A DNA stretch of 64,000 nucleotides from Kalmusia sp. IMI 367209 (taxonomy: Eukaryota > Ascomycota > Dothideomycetes > Pleosporales > Didymosphaeriaceae), in contig JAPEUQ010000012.1 of the NCBI GenBank assembly GCA_027946365.1, forward strand, positions 496,001 through 560,000, in the 5' to 3' direction. The notes under the pieces are model-generated. The model did no database searches, was not told where the DNA came from, and worked only from the letters and a program-made list of their open reading frames with translations. Each line of letters starts with the position of its first letter. The first letter of the stretch is position 1. The position numbers and the translations under genes are program-made. Below are positions 12,022-22,857 of this stretch, piece by piece.

Positions 12022-12467
12022 TATAAGCATGTAGCGCGCCCTTGTTCCTTTCTGCATGGCGGATTTTTCGTTTGTGTTTAGCATTTCGGATAGACCTGAG
12101 TTTCTGAGGAGAACCGTGTTTCGCCCCTATACCCCTGGATTTTCTAGTCATCCGCATAATTGGAAATAAGGGTCAAGAAACAGTGAATAGCATGAATAGC
12201 ATTGTCTTTTGAGGCGTTACTGATGAACAAGGATTTTGGCTTTATCTTGTGGTCGTGTACAGCCTGCGACTTCGCGTTGCTACAGTGTACGTTCTATGTT
12301 GTTGCTCTTGTCCATGGCTTCCACGACCGGATCGTGCCTTCCTCCAACCGCTGAATCCTTCCCACTTGTCTTGGCAGGTTACTTCTCGCCGCGGCACCTA
12401 CTTCTCAATAATCTTCGCCTATCCATTCTCTCCCCAGATTCCTCTGGGCAGCTCATCTGTACGGAAC
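12022..12467. promoter_or_regulatory. Intergenic, CHS4 3' end and HOP2 promoter
   Basis: This 446-bp gap lies between two plus-strand genes. It has only short, unsupported open frames. It should hold the CHS4 3' UTR and the HOP2 promoter and leader. Confidence 0.4.
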
Positions 12468-13508
12468 ATGGCACCGCGCAAGAAGACGGATGAGAAGCCC
12501 GCAGCGAAGGCTACGCCCAACGAGGCCGCCGATACGATCATCACTTACTTACGTGAGTGTTGCTCTTTCCTTCCTTGAGTGAAATAAGATGAGAGCTAAT
12601 CATATTGTAGGCAAGGAGAAGTGAGTTGGAACGTTTACATAGTACGTAGGGCAAATGCTGATGCCATGGGATGTGCAGTCGTCCATATTCGGTGAGTGAA
12701 GGGCACCTTCTACATTGAGAAGCATGTGAATTGACGGAGACCTAGGCCAACGATGTTTCTGCCAACCTGCATAATAAAGTCACGAAAGGTATTTGATGGT
12801 GGGGGGATCTATCGGGGTGTGGGCTAGCTGATAGAGCATAGCTGCCGCCGCAAAGATACTCAAGGACCTCCATGAGCGCGGCGAGATCGAGGGCCGCGTT
12901 GCAGGTAAAAAATCTCCCGCCCTGCACTCCAGTGCTCGGAGCTCACGTTGTGCAGGCAAGCAGATCGTCTACCACGTCATACAGGTACACGCCCCCCCTG
13001 CGCCCTCCCATCTCCCTTTTTCCTAGCAACTGACAATATGTAGAATCCAGAAGACTCGTTCACCCCCGAACACCTCGCCGCCATGGATACTACCACCACA
13101 GAGCTGCGCGCCTCCACCACGGCTTTGCAAGCCACGGCCAAAAGTCTCCGCACACAACTGTCCTCGCTCAACTCGACGCTCAGCACCGCCGACCTCGTGG
13201 CCAGCGTGCAGGCCCTCGAGGTAGAGAAATCAGATGTTCTCATTCGACTTGAGAACTTGAGGGCCGGCAAGGCCAAGAAGGTTACGAAGAGGGAGAGGGA
13301 TGAGGTGGGCCTGCATGATCTCCAGGCTGGTGAGCCTTGTTATACTGATGGTGTGTGATAGGTTGAAAGGGAGTGGAAGAAGTGGACTGGGGTTGCGAGG
13401 AAGAGGCAGAAGATTAGTAAGGATGCGTGGGATATGATTGAGGATTTCGTGGAGGGGGATAAGGAGAGGAAGGCGGAGATTAGGGAGAGGTTGGGATTGG
13501 ATGAGTAG
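12468..13508 (+). CDS. HOP2: Homologous-pairing protein 2 (Hop2/TBPIP)
   Basis: Eight exons (12468-12552, 12611-12620, 12679-12691, 12746-12788, 12842-12904, 12956-12984, 13044-13304, 13362-13508) close exactly in phase and give 216 residues. The N-terminus holds the winged-helix domain, with the family hallmark TYLRKENRPYSANDVSANLH, then GEIEGRVAGKQIVYHV. A coiled coil follows (about 90-150), and the C-terminal half includes EREWKKWTGVARKRQKISKDAW. With Mnd1, Hop2 stimulates Dmc1/Rad51 strand invasion in meiosis. Exons 2 and 3 are only 10 and 13 bp but encode the invariant RKENRPYS, so they are certain. The many introns are typical of meiotic genes. A gene on the other strand, ATG22, converges on it. 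Confidence 0.93.
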
Positions 13509-13860
13509 GGGTGTTGGGGCTTAGCGTGAGATGAATCGGGTGGTGTGAATGATCTTGTAGGGTACATTGAATGGCGGCTGTGTTGTTGTCGCGGAGGACA
13601 TATATGACGGGGACGGAAATGTACGGTCGGAGTTATCAGTTGCCGATTGAAGTAAATTATAGTCTAGTAGGACATCAGGATGAAAGCCTATGCACAGATT
13701 GTGTCTCAAGTCGTCCCAATATAGATGAGCAAACATCGATCCTATGCATATGCAAACCTGCGTCCTAGGACTCCAAGTCCTGGCTCACGTAAACGTCTAG
13801 CTGAAGAAGTATATAACCCAAAGTTCATGTTGAAACGCCGCGTGAATGCACATGCACACC
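13509..13860. other. Convergent 3' intergenic region, HOP2/ATG22
   Basis: This 352-bp stretch lies between two converging stop codons. I see no gene in it. Confidence 0.45.
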
Positions 13861-15962
13861 TCACTGGTGCTGGTATCCTTGCTCGAACTCCTGATCCTGA
13901 TCCAGATCCTCGCCCGCATACTCTCCAACATCCTCCTCGCTCACCTCCTCCTCGGCGCGCGCCATCTCCTCCAATTTCCTCGCTAGAGCAATGCCCTCGG
14001 CTCGGCCGCGCTCGACATCGACGAGCATCATGATGGGGAAAGGAAGCCCGATGAGGATGGCCAGGAACCAGAATGCCTAGTACAGCATGAGTATCAAGTC
14101 AAAATTGATATGAGAGAAAATGGAGGGATTCTTACCGGTCTAATTTCCCCATATGCATCCGTGATCGCGCCCACGATTGCAGGCCCAAACACACTGCTCC
14201 CCTTATCCGTAATGGCATACAGAGCGTAAAACGCTGCTTCGTACCCGGGGGGTATCAATTCGCCGAACAGACTCCTGCAATAGCTACTCAGTCCGCCTAG
14301 TACGAAGCCGTAGACGGCGCCCAGGGGGTACATCTCCCACTGCTGCTGCAGGCCGATGACGCCGAGGCGCTGTATGGCGGGGATGTAGCCTAGCAGGCCA
14401 TAGAGGGGGATGAGCTCGAAGAGCAGGATGCAGGCGAGGATTGTCTGCGAGGGCATGAGGCGGAAGTAGATGCTGATGCGGGACCAGGTGAAGGCGCCGA
14501 GGACGCCGGAGATGGTTGCGATGACGTTGATGAGGGCGAGCATGGCGTAGCTCATGCCCAGTGTTGTTTTGGCGAAGAGCACCGCGGTGCCGGATACCGT
14601 GGCGATGCTGTCGCTCAGCAGGAACCAGGCGGCGAGGAAGAGGAGCACGTCTTTGAGGTACCGCGCGTGCTTGACCGTGCGGCCGAGCGATTTCCACGAG
14701 TACGTAAAGTAGGCGAGCGCGGTGCCCAGGTTGGATTCGGATGATGCGATGTGCAGGGGTGGGCCGGGGCGCGGGCGTAGCCACATTGCTGTGGGGATGG
14801 TGAAGACAAACCACCATGCGCCGATGATGAAGAGGACGAGGCGAAGGCCGAAGTTCGAGCTGCTGAATGCGATGACGACGAGGATGCCGATCGTTTGCAC
14901 GAGCAGCGCGGCAATGTAGCCGATTGCGATGCCATAGGAGGAGATCTTGGTGGAGAGGCCGAGTGCTTGGGAGGGGGTGGCGCGCGAGACAGGATTGGGA
15001 ACTGTGAGATCGGGAACGGATTCCACGCGGGGCAGAAGAGCAGTCGTTGCATCGACGACGCCGTCCATGACGGTCTCGTCGTGGGCGAGTTCGTTGGAGA
15101 AGTGTGCTTCTTGCGCGACGGTGGGGTGGTCTGGGTCTTCATCGTCCAGGTAGCTCGAGCCCGGGGACAGGGTCCCATACTGAACTGTTGGGTGGAATCT
15201 CACGAGCAATGGCAAGAAAGAGTTCAATAGAACGAAACTGGCTCCGAAGCAAGTGTTCGAGATGATAGCCAATACGGCGCCCAGGACATAGACTTTGGGA
15301 ACTATGGGCAGGAAAAGCATGGTCGCCGTGCTACCGATGAAGGCGAACCAGAGGAGAAAGGTCTTGCGGAAGCGGCCGTGGTCTGCCGCGCCCGACATGG
15401 AGATGATGAGCAGTGCTTGGATGAGGACGGATATGGAGAAGGTGTACATGGCGAAGCTAGCTGTGTTGATATCGAGGCCGAGCAACCTGACGATGCATTG
15501 TCCCTTCTCTTCTTTGGGCGACGAGAATACGGAGTATGAAGGCGTGGTTATGCGAGCGGCCTGGCATGGTTTTGTGGGGTCATTGAGGAGGAAGCCGTTC
15601 TCGCGCGCGAGCTGTTCGAGTGTGACGGGGATGAAGCTGCCGATTCCACACACAACAAAGACCTAGTTCACGCTTAACTCACGGAATTTACAAAACATGT
15701 ATGAACGGTGTACCTCTGCAGCCCAGCCATACATGTAGAAGCCAGACAGCTCTTTGTCGCTGGTCAGCCGGACGTCCTCGCCCTCATAGTGCGGCGGGGA
15801 GCGGTCAGAGGCCATTTGCGAATAGTCGTCGGAGATGCTCTGCTCGTCGTCGGCCTCGTTGCTGGGCGACAGCGAGGGCGCGGAGGCTTTGGAATGTTGC
15901 GAGGCATCGCGGTCGAACTCTGGACGCGGTGGAGGTAGGTACTCGGGCGCGCGAGGCGTCAT
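13861..15962 (-). CDS. ATG22: Autophagy-related vacuolar effluxer Atg22
   Basis: Three exons (15714-15962, 14136-15662, 13861-14076) give 663 residues. A hydrophilic N-terminus of about 70 residues precedes [20 protein letters not shown], the hallmark start of the Atg22 family, followed by [18 protein letters not shown]. The rest is a major-facilitator-like fold with about 12 hydrophobic segments; examples are [20 protein letters not shown] and [21 protein letters not shown] long cytosolic loop sits in the middle. The last exon supplies a final hydrophobic segment ([21 protein letters not shown]) and an acidic tail. Atg22 exports amino acids from the vacuole after autophagic breakdown. The start is divergent from MED14. 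Confidence 0.93.
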
Positions 15963-16973
15963 CCTGGATCACGGCGGCTCACGGCGATTGCTCGCAGGGC
16001 GGGCGCTGATTGGGCGGATGGGGGGCGTGTCACCTGGGGCAAGACATCACGGCTCAAGAGACTCAGCAGGCGCGCAATGAAGCCAGGGCGGGCGAGACAG
16101 GAGAGCAGGAGAGCAGAGGGGCCTCTGGGTCAACTGCAGCGCGGAGCAGGAGGGACAGGCCGGTGTGGAGGGGGGGCAGCTGGCATAGAGACGACATGGG
16201 GAGGTTAGGTAGACTTTGTCGGGTGATTGATAGGCATGTGACATGGGCCAAAACGCGATATCCAGGCACCTCGACGCACCCGCGACGGGGAAGCCGAGAG
16301 TTGTGCACGGCATACCTGGGCACGCGCGGTTATGCAGGGCGCGGCAGCGACAATCACTGCTCGCGCTGATGCACCGACCGACCGACGGCCGGCTCATTGT
16401 TTGAACGGGTGCGTGCCGCCAAGCTGCAACCTCCAGGGCCCGCCCTCGTCAGTGCTTGCATGCCAGCTATCTCCACTCCAACACACCCTCTCACACCACC
16501 CACCCACGCTCGCCGCACCACCCTTCCCAGCGTCGCTACACCGCTGCGACCGTCCATCGACCCCGCCCTTTGTCTGCTACGCTGTGCAGCCCTTTGCGCC
16601 GTCCCCGGAGCCCTAGCAATTCAACACTATGCGATAGAGGCAACCACGGGCCCTTTCACCCGCTACCACTCACGCGTCTGCTTCCACCATTGGCGCCGTA
16701 CATCAGCTGCGATTCTTTGGGTAGTTTGTTACGGTCTGTTGCCTCCCCGCGGCCGCAGGAACCTTTGCGACGACTCCTGCGCGCATCGCCGACGTACTTC
16801 CGGAGGCCACCTGCAACTCAACTTTGCAACGACTCACACCCGTCCGGTGATCAAATCGACCCAAGATACAGTCGGCACAGGCGCTCAAGCAGGCGGGGAC
16901 AGAAGCTGGGGAAGCTGCGGAGAGCAGCAGGGGCGGCGCGCGCCCCGAAGGGCTGCAGGACGACGACCAGACT
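15963..16973. promoter_or_regulatory. Divergent promoter region, ATG22/MED14
   Basis: About 1 kb separates the two start codons. The half near MED14 is rich in C and CA runs on the plus strand, and probably includes its long leader. I see no supported gene; the open frame that crosses into MED14 in another frame looks accidental. Confidence 0.45.
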
Positions 16974-19900
16974 ATGCCAGGCATCCTGAAGATGAACAAC
17001 AGCGCGAATGGAAGCTTGGGCGCAAGAGAGGTGGAGAGCAAAAAGCGAAGTTTCGATGGCAAAATGGTCAATGGGGATCGCAATGCCGCTCGACAAGACT
17101 CGCCTGCCAGCGCGCCCGCTGTTGGTGCACCTTCGAGCGGTGTCGGAGTCGCAAACGGAGCCTCGTCATTGTCGGCAGCTGTCTCCAACCCCATCTTCAA
17201 TCAGGTAGCAGAGGAGCCGCCCGAGATAGAACGCATCGACTCTGGCGCATACCACTCCCTGTCGAAGCTGATCCAACGTATCGCTCAAGAATGCTACAAC
17301 GAACTCTACGAGACTCTCAATCAGATGAGTGAGCTGAAAGCATCACAGCCTAATGGCAACATGACGAACGGACTCGGTCTACCGACCCCTCAAGACGCAG
17401 AATTGAACAAGCAGAAGAAACTTTTGATCTTAAGGTTTGCGCATGACAATCGGGCGAAGTTTATCAAATTGCTCGTGTTAACGGAATGGGGCAAGAAGGC
17501 ATCGACCGAAGTATCTCAATTGATTAACTTGTTTTCCTGGGCAAGAAAACAGAACGTCGTTATGAATGAGCTAGACGGCCAGATAGAAATGCTGAAGATG
17601 GAATCGAACGTTGCACGACAGTCCAATCCCGACATCAGAACCGCACTGGAGATTTTGGGGAAAAAGAAGGCTGAATGGATATCAGATGTAAATCACACTT
17701 ACATTGTGCTGAAAAAGAAATTTGCTAATCAGCTGCAGATGGGATTCATTCCGCCTCCTCCAATGACACCAGACAAAGCGCTCAAGCTGTTACGCCACAT
17801 GAACACCTCACTTTCAACCCGACTCATCGTTCATGAGAAGATTCCTCATCAATTATCTAAATGGCGGATAGGGAGCGGCCGAGTGACCTTCATCGTAGAT
17901 GGGGAGTTTGAACTCGATCTAATGTCCATGGTCGAGGATACTTCAGATCAGTTACTATTCATTGATCTGAGGCTCCTGTTTTCTCCAGCCCCAGTAATCG
18001 CTGCTGAAAGCGTCTTCTTCAGTCGCCTCAAGATGGGAATCGATACAATTCTCAAAGAAGACGGCTTGGAAAAATGCTTTACGTACCTGCACAACTTCAC
18101 GCTTACTCACAAGATCGACGTTCTTGCAACGCAGGCCAACGAGCTTCTTCGGGCTGGCTGGGCTGGGTCGCTTCGTGCGGAATTCGCGCATCGCGTCCTA
18201 TGGGTTCAATACTGGCTCAATAGGCCTGGAAAGAAGAGTTGGATTGAGATTGGAGTGTCTAGCAATAGACCCAAGAACGGCAAAGTGTCATGGCGAGGTC
18301 CACCGGTAGCATCTCTGACAGTGCGTTGGTTCCGCGAAGGTGTACAAGTCAAAGACGTCGACCTTGATATCGGTTGGAACAATCTGTCTCTGGAGCGCAT
18401 GGTGAAACGAGTCATAGCACTGCATGTTGGACACCTTTTGCGGGCTACACAGCAAAATTTCAACCCCAACTTGATTACCCAGGCGACGCTGTCTGAGACC
18501 GATCCTTCAGACTGCAGGCTGGAAGTCTCTGTGGGCTCCATGGCTAGTACGACGACTCTTTCCATCGAATCTGTTACCGGCAAATATAATCTCAGGCCGG
18601 CCACCCTCCTTTCATCTAACGCAGAGAATCTGATCAATCGTTCTCTTGAAACGTCAGCGTCGAGTACCACAATCACACAACTACTGGCCCGCTCACTTCT
18701 AGAATCGGTCCAGCGATATGCAAATCAGGCTGGATGGCAAGCTGTTGCACGGCAAGCTCTGCGCATGGAGATTGTTAAAGCAGCAGTCAATCTAGATGTG
18801 CTGAGATTCGCACTCTTCTGGCCCCGGGGGTGGTCGACGAACTGGGCTTTGGCTGCGATTGTAGACGCCTCTGGCGAGTCGTGGTGGATTTTTGAGATTG
18901 GCGAAAAGGGCTCTACCATCTTACATGCCCAAAAGATACTCATTGACAGAATAGAGGGCCGACTTCCACCACTCAACCGCACAGTGTTGTCACGAATCGA
19001 AAGGGTCGCAGTTCACCAACTGTCCTATTCGGTGACTTCTCGGGCTCTGCAGCTGGAAAGCAAGACATACAGTCTTCGTTACGAACTTGCACCTCCGCTA
19101 CGTCCGACCGAGAGTGTTTTACGGGGCTGGGTATTGCATCTCAAGACTTCGGATCTCATTACATTGAAACCAGGAGAGGTGGCCTGGCTGGAACCTGGAA
19201 TGCAGGTAATGTGCCAGGGCTTCCGATCCGACTATCGCCATGTCTGGCACATTGCGACTGGGACTATGACTCCCGAAGCGGCCATCGACATGGAAAAACT
19301 TATGTCAGCCTCGCCGCAGAATAATATCACTCTTGGGGAAGGGGGAAAGCTTTCGATTCTTTTGTCAACGCCGTTTGGCCAGGAACTCGTTACGGAGCTA
19401 AAAGCACGGTTGCGAGACTTGAACCGTCTGCGCTCTTTTGCGACAACCCTCCAGAAGCGCAACATGATGCTTCAGTCGTCTTCATTGGAGCAAGTGCAGT
19501 TTAAGTACAGCCACATGCTCTCCGTGAAAGTCCTCTTCGGTAACGGAGCCGACATTCAAGTCAAATTTGGGGACAAGAACCCTCACAATCGCATACACCG
19601 CTTCCTCACAGATATCATAAACGAACGTGCTTATACAGATGTTTCATCTGGTGAGACCAATGCATTGGATCGTTTCTGCACCACCCTTTTATTTACTCGA
19701 CCCCTCCTAAGCAGCCTCACCGATATCGAAAACCGGCGTCCTGGTAATACCGACAACCCAGCAATTCATTCGCACGCCCTTGGGAAATACCGCATTACCT
19801 ATACCAATCCACCTTGCTCATTCGACATACGTCTTCGGCCCAAGGATGACAAGGTAGTCTGGCATATCGACGATAACGAAAGCAAACAGCCGGACCTCCG

Positions 19901-20228
19901 ACCGAAGGTTGAGCGCAGTCCCAACTTCAGGCGCGCGGACAGTCTGAAAGCGGCGCTGCAGCGGCTGTTTAAGGAGTCAGACGATCCACGCTGGTGGGGA
20001 GTGCGTACGGGTATCATCGCAGAGATCTACGGTGTCGGAGATGCTGTGAGGAGGTTGCATGAGGCCGTCATCAGCTGCTATGTTGAGGGCGGCGTTAAGC
20101 AAGAGCCCATAAGCATTAAGCAGGAGCCCAAACCCAGTAACTCAGGTCAGGCAAACCGACCCGGTGCGAAGCAGTCGCTATCTGGCCGAGGCAATGGATC
20201 AGGCCGCGAGCCGATCCTAATTGACTAA
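16974..20228 (+). CDS. MED14: Mediator complex subunit 14 (Rgr1)
   Basis: A single uninterrupted exon encodes 1084 residues. After a disordered N-terminus (about 75 residues), the Med14 N-terminal domain runs from SGAYHSLSKLIQRIAQECYN through KKLLILRFAHDNRAKFIKLLVLTEWGKK and VSQLINLFSWARKQN to MGFIPPPPMTPDKALKLLRH and LLFIDLRLLFSP. These are hallmark blocks of Rgr1. The remainder is the long repetitive scaffold region, with a disordered, basic C-terminus that includes the paired SIKQEP-type motifs PISIKQEPKP. Med14 is the backbone that joins the Mediator head, middle and tail. Met codons at 16974 and 16992 are both possible starts. The very large single exon contrasts with the intron-rich neighbours. 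Confidence 0.93.
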   Translation: MPGILKMNNSANGSLGAREVESKKRSFDGKMVNGDRNAARQDSPASAPAVGAPSSGVGVANGASSLSAAVSNPIFNQVAEEPPEIERIDSGAYHSLSKLIQRIAQECYNELYETLNQMSELKASQPNGNMTNGLGLPTPQDAELNKQKKLLILRFAHDNRAKFIKLLVLTEWGKKASTEVSQLINLFSWARKQNVVMNELDGQIEMLKMESNVARQSNPDIRTALEILGKKKAEWISDVNHTYIVLKKKFANQLQMGFIPPPPMTPDKALKLLRHMNTSLSTRLIVHEKIPHQLSKWRIGSGRVTFIVDGEFELDLMSMVEDTSDQLLFIDLRLLFSPAPVIAAESVFFSRLKMGIDTILKEDGLEKCFTYLHNFTLTHKIDVLATQANELLRAGWAGSLRAEFAHRVLWVQYWLNRPGKKSWIEIGVSSNRPKNGKVSWRGPPVASLTVRWFREGVQVKDVDLDIGWNNLSLERMVKRVIALHVGHLLRATQQNFNPNLITQATLSETDPSDCRLEVSVGSMASTTTLSIESVTGKYNLRPATLLSSNAENLINRSLETSASSTTITQLLARSLLESVQRYANQAGWQAVARQALRMEIVKAAVNLDVLRFALFWPRGWSTNWALAAIVDASGESWWIFEIGEKGSTILHAQKILIDRIEGRLPPLNRTVLSRIERVAVHQLSYSVTSRALQLESKTYSLRYELAPPLRPTESVLRGWVLHLKTSDLITLKPGEVAWLEPGMQVMCQGFRSDYRHVWHIATGTMTPEAAIDMEKLMSASPQNNITLGEGGKLSILLSTPFGQELVTELKARLRDLNRLRSFATTLQKRNMMLQSSSLEQVQFKYSHMLSVKVLFGNGADIQVKFGDKNPHNRIHRFLTDIINERAYTDVSSGETNALDRFCTTLLFTRPLLSSLTDIENRRPGNTDNPAIHSHALGKYRITYTNPPCSFDIRLRPKDDKVVWHIDDNESKQPDLRPKVERSPNFRRADSLKAALQRLFKESDDPRWWGVRTGIIAEIYGVGDAVRRLHEAVISCYVEGGVKQEPISIKQEPKPSNSGQANRPGAKQSLSGRGNGSGREPILID

Positions 20229-20836
20229 GGAAGTCCTTCTATGTTTATTTTTCAAGCGTATATTGCATTTATGGTCGGATTGGGATGGCTTTGGATCCAT
20301 GATCCACGACGGAGTTCTTTTAAAGGGTAGTAACGGCACAATTCGGAAGCGTTGGGTTTGCATGGGGATACCATTTGGGTGGGGATTATTTCAGTTTGGT
20401 GCCAGGACGCAAGTCGATTACGCGCGTTTGGCTGCTACAAGTGTATCATAGAGATTTCTAAGGCTTTGTATTTATAGAGCCTTGATAGCACCGCCCGTGA
20501 TGGGCTGGAGCTGCGTAATATGAGGTATCAATTTTCTCCGCGTCTGCAAGTGTGAATTGTTTCCATCTTTCAGCAATTGATCACTATCAGTCCTCACTAT
20601 TTAGTTCCACCCTTCCCCCAACCATCTCGAACAACGACATTACTAGAGTCAAACGCATTTATGTTTTCGGATAGTGGAAAAACTGTTGATAACAAGTTAA
20701 ATCTTTGCGTGATGTAGATGCATGGGAGAATTTTTAAAGTGGACATAGGATCGATTCACGCATGTAGCCCCTGCAACAGAACTTCAACATGAAGATATTG
20801 TATTTATTTTAGAATACGAGAAGGGATAACATCCCA
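20229..20836. other. Convergent 3' intergenic region, MED14/AAA gene
   Basis: This 608-bp AT-rich stretch lies between two converging stop codons. I see no gene or structured RNA in it. Confidence 0.45.
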
Positions 20837-22857
20837 TCAGAAGCCTTCCTTTACCCCCGGCCTCCTCTTCTCAATCGCCAAAACCATATCTACAAACTTC
20901 CTCGCGAGCGGCTCCTTCCTCCTCGCACTCAACAGCGCCGCACTCTTCAGCACATTCTTAATCTGCCTCCCGTTGAGCTCCACAGTCGCCAGCTCGTCCA
21001 AGTCCTCCTCGCTCCATTCCTGCGGCACCTCGAGCCCGGCGAGGAAGTTGGCCCAGATGGCGCGGCGAGACGAGGAAGTAAGCGACGGGTACGAGATGGA
21101 GACGTGGATGCGGGACTGGAAGGCCGAGTCGATGTTGGAGATGCGGTTCGTGGTCAGGAACAGGATGCCCTCATAGTATTCCAGGACGCGCAGGAAGATG
21201 GAGACGAGCTTGTTGCGCTCGAGGTCGTGCGTCGAGCGCGCTTCGAGGAAGACGTCGCACTCGTCGATGAGCATTACGGCGCGCCACTTTGCGACCATCT
21301 CGAGGATGTTGGTCAGCTTCTGCTCGACCTGGTCGGGATCTGCGTGCGATTTAGCATGTGCGAAGCTTGGGGATCGTAGCTTGGGGATGACTCACTGATG
21401 CCTAGATCGCCTGCAGACATCATGTATAGCGGCGCTTTCATGTGCTCTGCTACCGACTCTGCCGTCAGCGTCTTGCCTACGCCGGGAGGTCCGCTGAGGA
21501 GCGTTATGTGCCCGCGGCCTTTGCCTGAGATCACGTCGTCGAAGACACCGTGGTTCATGGCCTGCGACTCTGCGAATGAGAGAATCAGCTCCTTTTGGTC
21601 CTCCGGAAGCACAAGCGATGAGAAGGCGTTGTCGTCGAAGTTGATGGATGAGATCATGTCCAAGTAGAAAAGCAGCCATTGCTTCTTCTTGAGGGAGTAT
21701 CCACGAACTCGCGGGAGACAGATAAGTTGGAGCTCGGGAGTTAGACGGAGGCGCTTTGTCTCGATTTCTGTCTGGCCGAATGTATACTTGGAAGAGTCAG
21801 GGTTGTCGACGGTGAAGGATTTGGGCGCGCACTCAGGCTCGGTCAAGCCCTCCTTAGCTGCTAGCGGCTCGATGTAGCCTACGTATCGGGGGGAGTAATG
21901 ACGGAATGTGTCGGAATCGACGATAATGCGACCAGAGCAGTTGGTCAAGACCTCCTTTCCCTCCTTGTCCCATGTAACTGCGAAACCAGCGTATTCTTTG
22001 TAGTGGCAACCAGCAAGCTCCTCAAACGCTCTACCGCGTTCGACGAGCACCTCTCTGATCTTATCTTTTTGCGCGTGGAAGCTGAGCGGAAAAGCAGTGA
22101 GGCCAATGATCTTCGTTGTGCCCAAAAACTCCCAGATAGTGATGCGCTCGACGCTGCGTCCAAAATGGCTGCCATTCCAATCGACAGCCTCAGCAGTGAG
22201 CTGATACCCCTTACCGCACTGTGTCTCGACGTACTTTGCGCGTCGCAACTTCATCGCCATCGGGGCACCCTGGTGCGATGCGGAGAATATTATGTCGCCC
22301 GGCTGGAAGATGGTCCACACGTGGTCGAAGGTGACGACGCCCATCTCAACGTAATCCTCGAACGTCTTGATGACGTCCTTCAACTCCTCTTTTAAAACAT
22401 TATACAAGACTTCAATATGCTCCCTTGTGATCTCATCAAGATCCGTCCTTTCTCGGAACTTGCACAGCTTCCCCCATCGATGCACAAACGGCTCGAACGG
22501 GGCCGCAAATTCCAGCCTCTTCAGCGAGCAACAGACGCCTGGATACCCATCCAAAACATGCTCTCCGAGCACGTCTTTCAGCCAGGGTGATTGGATGATG
22601 AGACTGTGGATTTCATACTTCTTTCTCGAGTCATTGGCTTTCTGGAGCCGCATGATGAGTGCATGCTGGGCGGTCTGCGCGTTTTCGGCGGCTTCAGCCA
22701 CGTCCGCGGGTTCTTTGTCAAGCCAAGTCCATTTCTTGTTGTTGTCTTGGGGGCCTTGATAGAGGGTCGTAGTAGTTGAGAGAGAGCCCTCGGGAGCGAC
22801 GGCCTTGGTGCCATTAGTAGCACCATTAGTGCCATTTGGTGTATCAGGAACCGCCAT
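20837..22857 (-). CDS. Fungal AAA-type ATPase with large N-terminal (DUF7025-like) domain
   Basis: Exons 21396-22857 and 20837-21339 are joined across a 56-bp intron (GTGAGT..CGCAG) to give 654 residues. The C-terminal AAA core has Walker A GPPGVGKT (456-463), Walker B VMLIDECD (509-516), sensor-1-like FLTTNRISNIDSAFQSRIH with a likely arginine finger, and the typical ISYPSLTSSSRRAIWANFL. The N-terminal 400 residues carry WLKDVLGEHVLDGYPGV, FVHRWGKL, HVWTIFQPGDII and GRIIVDSDTFRHY, features of a widespread fungal family. The intron separates Walker A from Walker B. No targeting signal is evident. The substrate is unknown; the family has many paralogues per genome and no assigned role I can name with confidence. 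Confidence 0.85.

Noticed and set aside
16397..17332. 311-codon plus-strand frame overlapping the MED14 start
   Set aside because: It is out of frame with MED14, Arg/Ser/Cys-rich and lacks any domain; the region is better read as leader.
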